Counted from the first letter of the stretch, positions 1-8,691 are shown. The stretch: DNA of 64,000 nucleotides from Streptomyces fagopyri (GCF_009498275.1 NZ_CP045643.1:1922001-1986000); one strand, 5' to 3'. Notes: generated from the sequence alone by a model not told the origin. A program made the numbers and translations.

Positions 1-250
1 GGCCAGGAGCTGGTTCTCCGTGCGGTTCGTGGGCGAGGGCGGCGGGAAGCGGGTGTTCACCGAGGTCGCGGGCGGCGACCCCGGCTACGACGAGACCGCC
101 AAGATGTTCGCCGAGTCCGCGCTGTCGCTCGCCTTCGACGACCTGCCGCGGACGGCGGGTCAGGTCACGACGGCGGTGGCGATGGGCGACGCGCTCATCG
201 CACGGCTCCGCGCGGCGGGGATCACCTTCCGGGTCGCGGCCATCCGGTAG
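1..250 (+). CDS. Saccharopine dehydrogenase-like / trans-acting enoyl reductase family protein, C-terminal end (partial)
   Basis: The open frame enters from the left edge (first full codon at base 2) and ends at TAG 248-250, leaving about 82 residues. The tail contains the pattern GGDPGYDETAKMFAESAL followed by AMGDALIARLRAAGI, which resembles the C-terminal end of the saccharopine-dehydrogenase-like/trans-acting enoyl reductase family. Those are NAD(P)-binding proteins, but the Rossmann N-terminus lies outside the window, so the activity cannot be judged. A GC-rich hairpin follows the stop directly. Confidence 0.7.
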   Translation, partial: ARSWFSVRFVGEGGGKRVFTEVAGGDPGYDETAKMFAESALSLAFDDLPRTAGQVTTAVAMGDALIARLRAAGITFRVAAIR

Positions 251-266
251 CGGCCGACGGGGCCCC

Positions 267-289
267 GGCCCGCGCCCGGCGCGCGGGCC
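267..289 (+). terminator. GC-rich hairpin after the partial reductase gene
   Basis: A 9-bp stem (GGCCCGCGC / GCGCGGGCC) with a 5-nt loop lies 17 bp after the stop at 250. No clear U-tract follows, as is common in Streptomyces terminators. Confidence 0.5.
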
Positions 290-471
290 TTCCCCGCCGC
301 TTCCCCTGCCGCGTGCGCCCGGGTCCCTCCCGGCCCTCGGAACCGCCCCCGTCCGTCCACAGGTCCCCTCCCCGTCACGGGCCCGCCCGGCGGACGTCCG
401 CCGAGCCGCGTCGTGACGGACCGTCATGGGCGCCGACCTCGCGGGCCGTCACGAAGGGCTGCCCGGCGGCC

Positions 472-507
472 CGCGCGGTCCGCGCGGTCCGCGCGGTCCG
501 CGCGGTC
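472..507. repeat. 9-bp tandem repeat, four copies
   Basis: The unit CGCGCGGTC is repeated four times without change in the non-coding stretch 251-555, followed at 530-550 by an imperfect AGCAGCCCGG repeat. On the minus strand the array would read Gly-Pro-Arg, but no gene start or codon pattern supports coding. Nothing else is visible in 290-555. Confidence 0.8.
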
Positions 508-555
508 CGAGCCTGCCCGGGGCTGCCCGGAGCAGCCCGGAGCAGCCCGGGGTGC

Positions 556-717
556 CTACAGCGGCCACTCCAGCACCGTGTAGATCATTCCGCCCACCCA
601 GCCGACCCCGGCGACGACGGAGAGGACCAGCGCGGCCGTCACGGCACGCTCGACGGGCTGGGCGGGGCCGGGGTGCGCTCGGCGGGCGGCGGGCTTCGGG
701 GATCGGTGCGTCGGCAT
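556..717 (-). CDS. Small single-pass membrane protein, unknown function
   Basis: A 53-residue protein begins with ATG at 717. Its first half is basic and Pro-rich. A hydrophobic segment of about 23 residues (AALVLSVVAGVGWVGGMIY) sits at residues 29-47 just before the C-terminus ELEWPL-like end. Charge distribution suggests a single membrane anchor with the N-terminus in the cytoplasm. An upstream in-frame start at 846 would add an arginine-rich tail and looks non-coding. I do not recognise a function. It lies downstream of the endonuclease V gene on the same strand, 82 bp apart. Confidence 0.55.
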   Translation of the reverse strand: MPTHRSPKPAARRAHPGPAQPVERAVTAALVLSVVAGVGWVGGMIYTVLEWPL

Positions 718-799
718 ACGGCACAGCCTGCCGATACCCCGGCCGCCGGCACATCCGTACAAGTACTCAGAACGCGTACGCGTCAACGGCGCCGGCCTG

Positions 800-1540
800 T
801 CAGGGCGTTGTCTCCCGAAGGGCGCGCCGGCACAGGGAGTCCGCACGCCGGGTGGTCTCCGGCAGGCGGAACTCGGGGGTGAGCGCCAGCGTGTGCGCGC
901 ACGCGTTGTCGAGGCTCACCCGGTGGCCGACCGACACGAACACCGGTTTGACGCCGTCCCGGGTGCGCAGCGCCCGTCCCACCTCGTCCGCGTCCTCGTC
1001 CGCGTCCTCGTGCGCGTCCTCGTGCGCGGCGTCGACGTCGGCGGCGGCGAGCAGGGGTGACGTACTGCCGCGCGGGGCGCCGGGCTCCTGGTACGCGAAG
1101 GTGAACGGGTTCTTGGCGACCCCGATCGTGGGGAGCCCGGTGAGCACGCCGAGGTGACTGGCGAGGCCGAAGCGGCGCGGGTGGGCGAGGCCGTAACCGT
1201 CACAGACGACGAGGCCCGGCGGGCACGGCAGCGCGTCGAGCGCGGCCAGCACCGTCGGGATCTCACGGAAGGCGAGCAGCCCGGGGACGTACGGGAAGGA
1301 CACCTGTCCGACGGCGGTGGCCTCGGCGACGACCTGGAGGGACACCGCGTCGAGCACGACGGCGGCGGCCACGACGAGGTCCCGCTCGTCGTCGTAGGCC
1401 ACGTCGACCCCCGTCACCGTGCCGGTGCCGGGCGGCGGACCCGGCTCGTCGAGCACCACCCGCCCGCGCAGCTCGTCCTGCGCGGCGCGGGCCTGCTCCT
1501 GCGTCGCGGGCCAACCCGCGGGATTACGTACGGTCTTCAT
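800..1540 (-). CDS. nfi: Endonuclease V (deoxyinosine 3' endonuclease)
   Basis: This 246-residue protein has the endonuclease V signatures: TGVDVAYDD with the metal-binding Asp near residue 46, CDGYGLAHPRRFG with Asp114, and GVAKNPF at 140-146. The enzyme nicks DNA (and RNA) one phosphodiester 3' of deoxyinosine and acts in repair of deaminated adenine. An unusual acidic insert at residues 169-187 consists of repeated Ala-His/Asp-Glu-Asp units, encoded by 12-bp repeats near 983-1035. It lies in a surface region before GVKPVFVSVGHRVSL, so it probably does not break the fold. The start ATG at 1540 fits the family N-terminus. Confidence 0.9.
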   Translation of the reverse strand: MKTVRNPAGWPATQEQARAAQDELRGRVVLDEPGPPPGTGTVTGVDVAYDDERDLVVAAAVVLDAVSLQVVAEATAVGQVSFPYVPGLLAFREIPTVLAALDALPCPPGLVVCDGYGLAHPRRFGLASHLGVLTGLPTIGVAKNPFTFAYQEPGAPRGSTSPLLAAADVDAAHEDAHEDADEDADEVGRALRTRDGVKPVFVSVGHRVSLDNACAHTLALTPEFRLPETTRRADSLCRRALRETTP

Positions 1541-1639
1541 GGTGCCGACGAGCCTACGGGGCCGTCCGGCGGGCGAGACGGGCCGCGGTCGCCCCGGGCC
1601 TGCCGGCCGGGACCCGTCGCTCCTCGCACGGCCACGGGG

Positions 1640-2788
1640 TCAGCGCTCCAGGCGTGCCACCCGGCCCTTCTCACCGGCGGCCCAGCAGCCCAGGTCGGCG
1701 GTGCAGTCCACGGTGTCGTACGAGCCGGTGTCCAGGGTCCGCCAGGTACGGCCGCCGTCGGTCGTGAGGTCGGTGCCGGTCGGGCCGACCGCGAGGGCGG
1801 AGGCGCGGCTGTGCGGGAGCCAGGCGACTCCGGAGCGGTAGGCGGGCGGCGGGCGGCCGGCCGGGGTCCAGGTGCGGCCGCCGTCGCCGCTGACGGCCGC
1901 CGACCGGGGGGACGTCTGGTCGGCGCGGTAGTCGCCGCCGACCGCGAGGCCGTGGGCGCGGTCGCGGAAGGCGAGGGCGAAGACACCGCGTGCCGGGTCG
2001 CCGGCCGGGATCGGAGTGTCGGCCGCCTTCCAGGTCAGTCCCCGGTCGCCGGAGTGCAGCACGCGCGTGTGGGCGCCCCCGCCGGTGGCCAGCCACACGT
2101 CCCGCGGTCCCGCGCTCACGAGGCACTGCCCGCTCGCCGCGAATCCCGCCTCGCCGTCCTGCGCGGCGGGCATGCCGTCACCGGGCAGCACCGTCCAGGA
2201 ACGCCCTCCGTCGCTCGTGGACAGGATGCGGAACCTGCCGTCCACGGGGTCGCTCATCGCCAGGCCGTGACGCCGGTCGAAGAAGGTGAGGCAGTCGTAG
2301 AAGGCCTTCGGATCGGTGTTGCGGAAGGACTCGGTCCAGGTGGCGCCGCCGTCGTCGGTGCGGAAGACCCGGGAGGCCTCCCCCTCTCCGATGGTCAGGG
2401 CCACGGCGCGCCGGGCGTCGAACGCCTCGATGTCACGGAACTCCAGTCCGGCCGCGCCGGGCGGCGAGACGTCGTGCCAGTGCGCGCCGCCGTCCGTGGT
2501 GCGCAGCACGGTGCCCTTCGATCCGGCCACCCAGGCGGTGTTCCGGCCGACGGCGGACAGCCCGCGGAACCGCGCGTCCGTACCGCCGGCCTTGAGTTCC
2601 CAGTGGACGACGGCCTTCCCGCTTCCGTGCGCCCGCGTTCCGTGCGCCCGCGTTCCGTGCGCCTGCGCTTCGTGCGCCTGCGCGGGCGCCGCCGCCGTCA
2701 GCGCTGCGGCGAACGCGGCCGCGCACAGTCCCACGGTGACCGTCCGACTCGCCCGACTCTTGCGTCTCGACTTCCCCAAGCCCCTCAT
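1640..2788 (-). CDS. Secreted BNR/WD40-like beta-propeller protein (Ycf48-like)
   Basis: The ATG at 2788 gives 382 residues with a basic n-region (GKSRRKSR), a hydrophobic core and a likely Ala-x-Ala cleavage site (APAQAHE), so the protein is exported. After a short His/Ala-rich repeat (AHGTRAHGTRAHGS, about residues 39-54) the rest is built of BNR/Asp-box repeats: TTDGGAHW, TDDGGATW, TSDGGRSW, SGDRGLTW, SGDGGRTW and TTDGGRTW. This matches the seven-bladed propeller of Ycf48/photosystem II assembly-like and oxidoreductase-annotated actinobacterial proteins. The biochemical role in Streptomyces is unknown; binding or sialidase-like scaffolding is inference. An upstream in-frame start at 2884 was rejected because it would bury the signal peptide. 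Confidence 0.8.
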   Translation of the reverse strand: MRGLGKSRRKSRASRTVTVGLCAAAFAAALTAAAPAQAHEAQAHGTRAHGTRAHGSGKAVVHWELKAGGTDARFRGLSAVGRNTAWVAGSKGTVLRTTDGGAHWHDVSPPGAAGLEFRDIEAFDARRAVALTIGEGEASRVFRTDDGGATWTESFRNTDPKAFYDCLTFFDRRHGLAMSDPVDGRFRILSTSDGGRSWTVLPGDGMPAAQDGEAGFAASGQCLVSAGPRDVWLATGGGAHTRVLHSGDRGLTWKAADTPIPAGDPARGVFALAFRDRAHGLAVGGDYRADQTSPRSAAVSGDGGRTWTPAGRPPPAYRSGVAWLPHSRASALAVGPTGTDLTTDGGRTWRTLDTGSYDTVDCTADLGCWAAGEKGRVARLER

Positions 2789-3056
2789 GGCGGGCGAAGC
2801 TAGCCCACTCGCCCGGCGCCGTCCAGATGTCCTCGGCGGGAACCCCGTGACGCCTGTTGGTGTCCTCACCGGTATCGCGGGCACGCGGGGGACTGGAAAT
2901 GGATCATCACGGTCCGCCGCGGGCCACCGCGAGGAAGGGCTCGGTGACAGATGTCACTCGGGTCACAGGTGCACTGAACGGCTCGTTCGTTCGTCTCAAC
3001 AGATGCCTGGCCTCATCCGCCCGAAGTTCGTCCAGCCGTCACAAGGGAGCAAGGCG

Positions 3057-3473
3057 TTGTCCACCGTCATCGAGCAGCCCGTAGAGGCCCGTCTCGTCGC
3101 CGCCGCGCCGCGGATGCCGAGCATTCCCGCAACGCTCCACTACGACCGGAGCGACCCCTTCGCCGTCCGTATGACCTTCCCGGCCCCGGCCACGCTGGAG
3201 GGCGTGGAGGTGTGCTGGACGTTCGCGCGCGAACTGCTCGTCTCCGGCATGGAGGACGCCGTGGGCTACGGCGACGTCCGGGTGCGGCCGTACGGATACG
3301 ACCGCACCGTCCTGGAGTTCCACGCCCCCGAGGGCACCGCCGTGGTGCATGTGCGCTCAGGCGAGATGCGGCACTTCCTGCGGCGCACGACCGAGCTGGT
3401 GCCGGTCGGGAACGAACACCTCCAGGTCGACCTGGACCACGACCTGGCGGAGCTCCTGCGGGGCACCTGCTAG
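3057..3473 (+). CDS. ssgD: SsgA-like sporulation/cell-division protein (probably SsgD)
   Basis: A 138-residue SsgA/SALP-family protein starts at TTG 3057, seven bases after GGGAG. Family hallmarks include LHYDRSDPFAVRMTF, WTFARELL, GDVRVRPYG and the C-terminal DHDLAELLRGT. SALPs are confined to morphologically complex actinomycetes and control septum placement and cell-wall remodelling; SsgD is linked to lateral wall integrity. Assignment to SsgD rests on the characteristic N-terminus (VIEQPVEARLVAAAPRMPS) and on the position near WhiB-like, ligase and pca genes as I remember it from S. coelicolor. The in-frame ORF extends far upstream but has no ribosome binding site there. Confidence 0.85.
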   Translation: MSTVIEQPVEARLVAAAPRMPSIPATLHYDRSDPFAVRMTFPAPATLEGVEVCWTFARELLVSGMEDAVGYGDVRVRPYGYDRTVLEFHAPEGTAVVHVRSGEMRHFLRRTTELVPVGNEHLQVDLDHDLAELLRGTC

Positions 3474-3732
3474 GACGGTGCCCCGCGGGCAGGCACGCGC
3501 CTGCGGAGCCGTGCGCGGCCCGGCCCCTCGGCGGGCGGTGCGCCGAGCCGGTGCGAGCGGGGACGGAGCGGGCCCGGGTGCCCGCCACGAACGACATGGG
3601 CGTCCGCGGGTCGACGGCCCCGACGACGCGAACCCCGGCCGCGCGAACCCGGCGGCGCGAGCCCCGCGACACCTGGCGGCGCGCCGCGCCGTGTGTACGT
3701 TCCACGGCACCACGGGCCGGCTCCCACCCCGG

Positions 3733-4413
3733 TCAGCCGCCCGTCGCCGCTCCCGCGGTCGAGGCCGCGGTGGCCGCCACGATCATCGCCGTACGCACTT
3801 CCTGGATGACCTTCTTCAGCGCCGGGGCCGCGGCTCCGCTGCGCTCGGTGAGCTCCTCGATACGCTCCTTGTACAGCTTGCGGTCCTTGCCCGGTACGAG
3901 GGTGCGCAGCTCGGCCGCGGCGGCAAGCGCGACGAGGGCCGCGTCCCGGTCGGAGACCTCCGTGACGGACAGGGGTCCCCGCAGGACCGCCCGTGCCTCC
4001 TCCCGCAGCGCCTCCACCGCCTCCACCCGCTCCAGCCGGTAGTCCACGGACGGGAAAAGCCCCAGCACCCTTTTCTTGCCGGCCCGCAGATATCCCTCGG
4101 CGGCGAGCTGCGCGCGGACCGCGTCGACGGTGACGCGCGCCCGGAGGGTCACCCAGGTCTTCCACTTCCGCGGCCGGGACTCCTCGACGAGTTCCAGGAG
4201 TCCGTCGAGGGCGAGATCACCCGTGCGGGCGTCGATGTCCACCGGCGTGGCGATGCCGTCCACATCGGCGAGCAGTCCGCGCTGGGCCAGCTCCGTGAGC
4301 GCGCCGGCGCGGACCAGATGGTGGAGATGGGTCTCGCCGGTGACCTTGAGCCGCGTGGTGTCCCAGGACAGCAGGTAGAGCCGGGCGGGCAGCGACAGCG
4401 GGCCGTTGGGCAC
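3733..4413 (-). CDS. GPP34 family (GOLPH3/Vps74-like) phosphoprotein
   Basis: The 226-residue product starts at GTG 4413, five bases after AAGGAGC. It begins with SLPARLYLLSWD, the signature of GOLPH3/VPS74 family GPP34 proteins, and continues with alternating helices and an Arg/Lys-rich patch (ESRPRKWKTW). In eukaryotes the family binds phosphatidylinositol-4-phosphate; Streptomyces carry many paralogues of unknown role, possibly membrane-lipid binding. It is transcribed away from the ABC-F gene, whose promoter lies just upstream. The Ala/Thr/Gly-rich C-terminus is probably disordered. Confidence 0.85.
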   Translation of the reverse strand: MPNGPLSLPARLYLLSWDTTRLKVTGETHLHHLVRAGALTELAQRGLLADVDGIATPVDIDARTGDLALDGLLELVEESRPRKWKTWVTLRARVTVDAVRAQLAAEGYLRAGKKRVLGLFPSVDYRLERVEAVEALREEARAVLRGPLSVTEVSDRDAALVALAAAAELRTLVPGKDRKLYKERIEELTERSGAAAPALKKVIQEVRTAMIVAATAASTAGAATGG

Positions 4414-4474
4414 GGGGGCTCCTTCGGAGGGCGGGCGGGGCCGGCACGGGGACGGGGCCGGCCCCGTTAATGCG

Positions 4475-4503
4475 TTGACACGCCTTGTACCCGTTCCTAC
4501 GGT
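4475..4503 (+). promoter_or_regulatory. Sigma70-type promoter for the ABC-F gene
   Basis: A consensus -35 TTGACA (4475-4480) and a -10 TACGGT (4498-4503) are separated by exactly 17 bp. The predicted transcript start near 4510 leaves a leader of about 220 nt before the ABC-F start codon at 4733. Confidence 0.7.
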
Positions 4504-4732
4504 GTACAGCGGTTCTGTTGCCGTCGAACGGAGAAGGACGTTGCTCTACTGAGGTCGGATGACACCGCTCCACACGACCCGCCGTTTCCGGCCGGCCCGT
4601 GCGTGGCGTGCGACCTCGGTGCGTGAGCCGCCCTTCTGTCACGGGACTCCCACCTCTTCTCTCCGGTCCGCCGTCGCTCAGCGGTGTCTCACACGCGTTG
4701 CCCTTGACCCCATCGAGCGACCGCGAGGCCCC

Positions 4733-6358
4733 ATGTCCGCATCCATCACCTGTACCTCACTCTCCTTCGCCTGGCCCGACGGCAGCACCGTCTTCGACGA
4801 CCTCCGGATCGCCTTCGGTCCCGGCAGGACCGGTCTCGTAGGCGTCAACGGATCGGGTAAGACGACCCTGTTGAAGCTGATCGCGGGAGAACTCACCCCG
4901 GCCGACGGCACGGTGCGCGTCGCCGGCGAGGTCGGGTACCTCCCGCAGAACGTCACCCTCGACACCGGCCTCCGGGTCGACGAGGCACTCGGTGTCGCCG
5001 CCACCCGCGCCGCGCTGCACGCCATCGAGGCGGGCGACGCGGCCGCGGAACACTTCGAGGCCGTCGGCGACGACTGGGACGTCGAGGAGCGCGCGCTCGC
5101 GATGCTCGGCGAACTCGGTCTCGGCCACGTCGAGCTGGACCGCACCATCGGCGAGGTGTCGGGCGGCGAGTCGGTGCTGCTCCGGCTGGCCGCGCTCCTG
5201 CTGCGGCGGCCCGACGTACTGCTGCTGGACGAACCCACCAACAACCTCGACCTGTACGCGCGCCGCCGGCTGTACGCGGCCGTCGAGGCCTGGTCCGGGG
5301 TCATGGTCGTGGTCAGCCACGACCGTGAGCTGCTCGACCTGGTCGACAATGTCGCCGATCTGCGCGCCGGCGAGGTCACCTGGTTCGGGGGCAACTTCTC
5401 CGCGTACGAGGAGGCGCTCGCCGAAGAGCAGGAGGCGGCCGAGCGCATGGTGCGCGTCGCCGGGGCCGATCTGCGCAAGCAGAAGCGCGAGCTGGTCGAC
5501 GCGCAGGTCAAGCTGGCCCGCCGCAAGCGGTACGGGCAGAAGATGAACGACCAGAAGCGGGAGCCGAAGATCGTCATGGGGGCGCGCAAACGGGCCGCCC
5601 AGGAATCGGCGGGCAAGCACCGCATCATGCACGAGGAGCGGCTCGCCGAGGCGAAGGAACGGTTCGACGACGCGGTGGAGGCGGTCCGGGACGACGACGA
5701 GATCCGCGTCGACCTGCCGTACACCGCGGTGCCGCCCGGCCGCGCCGTCCTCACGCTGGAGAACCTGGAGCTGAGGTACGGCGCGCGGGTGGCGGGCATG
5801 TTCGATCTGCGCGGACCCGAGCGGATCGCGCTGATCGGGCGCAACGGCGCGGGCAAGACCACGCTGCTGCGGACGATCGCCGGGGAGCTGGCCGCGGTGT
5901 CCGGTGAGGCCAGGACCCATGTGCCGACACGTTTCCTGCCCCAGCGGCTCGACGTCCTCGACGACGGGCTGACGGTGGCCGAGAACGTGGCCCGCTTCGC
6001 GCCGGACGCCACCAACAACCGGATCCGGGCGCGGCTGGCCCGCTTCCTCTTCAAGGGGGCACGGGCCGATCAGCGGGCCGCGACCCTCTCCGGCGGCGAA
6101 CGCTTCCGGGCGGCGCTGGCGGCACTGATGCTGGCCGATCCCGCGCCGCAGCTCCTGATGCTCGACGAGCCGACGAACAACCTCGACATGGCGAGCGTCC
6201 GGCAGCTCACCACGGCCCTGGACTCGTACGAGGGCGCGCTGATCGTCGCCGGCCACGACATGCCGTTCCTGGAGTCGATCGGAATCACACGCTGGCTGGT
6301 GCTGGAAGGAGGAGAACTGAAAGAAACCACGCCGGAAGCTGTCGGGTATCCCGCATAG
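4733..6358 (+). CDS. ABC-F family ATP-binding protein
   Basis: The 541-residue product has two complete ABC ATPase domains in one chain and no membrane segment. Walker A GVNGSGKTT (about residue 38) and GRNGAGKTT (about 370), two LSGGE/VSGGE signatures and two LLLDEPTNNLD-type Walker B motifs are visible. The linker between domains is long, basic and coiled-coil-like (residues 235-320), as expected for ribosome-acting ABC-F proteins. These act on the ribosome E-site in translation quality control or antibiotic protection; no specific drug can be inferred. ATG 4733 is preferred over an upstream in-frame ATG at 4559, because homologous sequence starts at MSASITCTSLSF. Confidence 0.88.
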   Translation: MSASITCTSLSFAWPDGSTVFDDLRIAFGPGRTGLVGVNGSGKTTLLKLIAGELTPADGTVRVAGEVGYLPQNVTLDTGLRVDEALGVAATRAALHAIEAGDAAAEHFEAVGDDWDVEERALAMLGELGLGHVELDRTIGEVSGGESVLLRLAALLLRRPDVLLLDEPTNNLDLYARRRLYAAVEAWSGVMVVVSHDRELLDLVDNVADLRAGEVTWFGGNFSAYEEALAEEQEAAERMVRVAGADLRKQKRELVDAQVKLARRKRYGQKMNDQKREPKIVMGARKRAAQESAGKHRIMHEERLAEAKERFDDAVEAVRDDDEIRVDLPYTAVPPGRAVLTLENLELRYGARVAGMFDLRGPERIALIGRNGAGKTTLLRTIAGELAAVSGEARTHVPTRFLPQRLDVLDDGLTVAENVARFAPDATNNRIRARLARFLFKGARADQRAATLSGGERFRAALAALMLADPAPQLLMLDEPTNNLDMASVRQLTTALDSYEGALIVAGHDMPFLESIGITRWLVLEGGELKETTPEAVGYPA

Positions 6359-6550
6359 CGGGGACCCGCGGGGCTGGCTAACGTCGGTCGGAACGCGGGG
6401 CCGCCCGGCGCCGGTCCCGGAGTTCCCGGGGCCGGCCGGCGGCCTCCTGTCGTCGGGCCGGAACCGCGTCGCGTCCGGCGGGGGGTGTTGCGCGCGCGAA
6501 CGGCGCTGCATGATGTGCGCCGACGCACCCTGCCGATTCGGAGACCGCAC

Positions 6551-7327
6551 GTGCCCAGCCAGAAAGCACTCATCCGCAGACCCAGCCCCCGTCTCGCCGA
6601 GGGGCTCGTGACGCACATCGAGCGCGAGAAGGTGGACGTCGACCTGGCGATGGAGCAGTGGGAGGCGTACGCGCGGGCCCTGCGCACGCACGGCTGGGAC
6701 ACCGTCGAGGTGGATCCGGCCGACGACTGCCCCGACTCGGTGTTCGTGGAGGACGCCGTCGTCGTCTTCCGCAACGTCGCGCTGATCTCCCGCCCCGGCG
6801 CCGAGTCCCGGCGCGGCGAGACGGCCGGGGTGGAGGAGGCCGTGGCCCGGCTGGGCTGCTCGGTGAACTGGATCTGGGAGCCCGGCACCCTGGACGGCGG
6901 CGACGTCCTCAAGGTCGGCGACACGGTCTACGTGGGCCGCGGCGGACGCACCAACGCCGCCGGGGTCCAGCAGCTGCGCGCGGCCCTGGAACCGCTCGGG
7001 GCGCGGGTCGTTCCCGTGCCCGTGAGCAAGGTGCTGCACCTGAAGTCGGCGGTCACGGCGCTGCCCGACGGGACGGTGATCGGCCATGAGCCGCTGGTGG
7101 ACACGCCGTCGCTGTTCCCGCGCTTCCTGCCGGTGCCGGAGGAGTCCGGGGCCCATGTCGTCCTGCTGGGCGGCGAGAAGGTGCTGATGGCGGCGAGCGC
7201 GCCGAAGACCGCGGAGCTGCTCGCGGGCCTCGGTCACGAGCCGGTCGTCGTGGACATCGGCGAGTTCGAGAAGCTCGAGGGCTGCGTGACCTGTCTCTCG
7301 GTGAGACTCCGGGAGTTGTACACCTGA
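6551..7327 (+). CDS. Dimethylarginine dimethylaminohydrolase (DDAH) family amidinohydrolase
   Basis: The GTG start at 6551 gives 258 residues, the usual length for bacterial DDAH. Family landmarks are the N-terminal RRPSPR, the substrate-loop DSVFVEDAVVV, LDGGDVL, the catalytic His163 in VLHLKS and the nucleophilic Cys248 in CVTCLSVRL near the C-terminus. The enzyme hydrolyses N-omega-methylated arginines to citrulline and methylamines; closely related enzymes act on arginine. It stands alone, followed by about 130 bp before a palindromic operator region for the next gene. Confidence 0.9.
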   Translation: MPSQKALIRRPSPRLAEGLVTHIEREKVDVDLAMEQWEAYARALRTHGWDTVEVDPADDCPDSVFVEDAVVVFRNVALISRPGAESRRGETAGVEEAVARLGCSVNWIWEPGTLDGGDVLKVGDTVYVGRGGRTNAAGVQQLRAALEPLGARVVPVPVSKVLHLKSAVTALPDGTVIGHEPLVDTPSLFPRFLPVPEESGAHVVLLGGEKVLMAASAPKTAELLAGLGHEPVVVDIGEFEKLEGCVTCLSVRLRELYT

Positions 7328-7461
7328 ACGAGTGAACGACCCACCCGTTCGGCTCCGGGACCTGTGCGGCGGGAGCGGGTCGACGGGACTCCGGAGCGAG
7401 CCCCGAGGGCCGCTGTACCGCCTGCCGAACCCCGCTGATCAGGCACTCTTTACAGCGAACT

Positions 7462-7513
7462 TAACCTACGGTTTCGTAACCTACGGAAACGTAGCCTACG
7501 ATGCCGTAGGTTG
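7462..7513 (+). promoter_or_regulatory. Palindromic operator region upstream of the desaturase gene
   Basis: Within an AT-enriched patch, AACCTACGG occurs at 7463-7471 and again at 7479-7487, with the complementary CCGTAGGTT at 7504-7512 and an inner CGTAGCCTACG. The nested inverted repeats look like binding sites for a TetR-type regulator. Actinobacterial desaturase genes are often controlled by such regulators (DesT/FadR-like). No regulator gene lies next to it, so it would act in trans. Confidence 0.5.
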
Positions 7514-7540
7514 CGTCCCCGCTCAGCCGTTCGTCCAGTC

Positions 7541-7612
7541 ATCCGTTTAAACAGCTCGGCCGGTCATCCGTTTCAGCAGCTCGGCCAGTCGTTTCAGCAG
7601 CTCGGCCGGGTC
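7541..7612 (+). repeat. Direct repeats in the desaturase leader
   Basis: Three imperfect copies of a CGTTTcaGCAGCTCGGCCxGTC unit lie between the operator and the start at 7694. No coding role is apparent. Confidence 0.6.
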
Positions 7613-7693
7613 ACCCGGTGCACCCGGTGACCCGCGCGGCGACGCACCGACTCTCCAAATCGCTCAGTACTTCCACGTCCCCCTGGAGCACCC

Positions 7694-8671
7694 GTGACGA
7701 TTACTTCTCCCCACCTCGGCAGCCCGTCCGCGGCCTGGACCGACGCTCGGCTGCTGTACGCGCTGGAGGAAGTGGTCGAAACCGAGCTCAACCGTCACCT
7801 CAAGGTGGCCAAGGACTGGATGCCCCACGAGTACGTGCCGTGGAGCGACGCGCGCAACTTCCCCGGCCTGTTCGAGGACGGCGAGGCCTGGGGCAAGGAG
7901 CAGTCGAAGGTCACGGAGATCGGCCGGATCGCGCTGGTCGTCAACCTCCTCACCGAGGACAACCTGCCCAGCTACCACCACGAGATCGCCGCGCTCTTCG
8001 GCCGTGACGGCGCCTGGGGCACCTGGGTGCACCGCTGGACCGCCGAGGAGGGCCGGCACGGCATCGTCATGCGCGACTACCTGCTCGCCTCGCGCGCCGT
8101 CGACCCCGACAAGCTCGAGGCGTTCCGTATGGCGCACATGAACGAGGGCTTCGAGTCGGACAACCGTCACTCGATGCTGCACACGGTCGCGTACGTCGCC
8201 TTCCAGGAGCTCGCGACCCGCGTCTCGCACCGCAACACCGGTCACCAGTCGGGCGACCCGGTCTGCGACCGGATGCTGGCGCGCATCGCGACCGACGAGA
8301 ACCTGCACATGGTCTTCTACCGGAACCTGCTCAAGGCCGCGTTCGAACTGGCCCCCGACCTGACCATGTCGGCCGTCCGCGACGTCGTCGTCAACTTCCG
8401 GATGCCCGGACACGGCATGCCCGGCTTCGAGCGCGCCGCCGCCCAGATGGCCATCGGCGAGGTCTACAACATGCGCATCCACCACGACGACGTGATGCAG
8501 CCGGTGCTGCGCCACCTCAAGGTCCTGGAGATGGACGGCCTCGGCCCGGAGGGCCTGCAGGCCCAGGAGGAGCTCGGCTTCTTCATGGGCGGCCTGGACG
8601 CGGAGGCCTCGAAGTTCGACGAGAAGCTCGCGGCACGCAAGGCGCGGATGGCCGCGCGCGCCGCCGGCTGA
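7694..8671 (+). CDS. desA: Acyl-[acyl-carrier-protein] desaturase (fatty acid desaturase type 2)
   Basis: The 325-residue soluble protein belongs to the ferritin-like acyl-ACP desaturases. Two iron-ligand clusters are visible: TEDNLPSYHHE with E88 and H95/H96, EEGRH at 118-122, and DENLH at 201-205, which together bind the di-iron site. It would insert a cis double bond into acyl-ACP or acyl-CoA using a ferredoxin-type electron donor, setting membrane fluidity. Length matches actinobacterial DesA. The gene is monocistronic, flanked by the upstream palindromic operator and a downstream hairpin terminator. Confidence 0.92.
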   Translation: MTITSPHLGSPSAAWTDARLLYALEEVVETELNRHLKVAKDWMPHEYVPWSDARNFPGLFEDGEAWGKEQSKVTEIGRIALVVNLLTEDNLPSYHHEIAALFGRDGAWGTWVHRWTAEEGRHGIVMRDYLLASRAVDPDKLEAFRMAHMNEGFESDNRHSMLHTVAYVAFQELATRVSHRNTGHQSGDPVCDRMLARIATDENLHMVFYRNLLKAAFELAPDLTMSAVRDVVVNFRMPGHGMPGFERAAAQMAIGEVYNMRIHHDDVMQPVLRHLKVLEMDGLGPEGLQAQEELGFFMGGLDAEASKFDEKLAARKARMAARAAG

Positions 8672-8691
8672 CACCCCCGCCCGTCGCACCG

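Noticed and set aside
426..754. Collagen-like Gly-Pro-Arg repeats on both strands
   Set aside because: They come from the 9-bp nucleotide repeat at 472-507 and do not form a supported gene.
4559..4732. Extended start of the ABC-F protein
   Set aside because: The extra 58 residues are basic and unlike the family; the promoter leader and conserved start at 4733 fit better.
4757..7237. 826-codon open frame on the minus strand across the ABC-F and DDAH genes
   Set aside because: Antisense to two well-recognised genes with better codon bias; no domain is recognisable.
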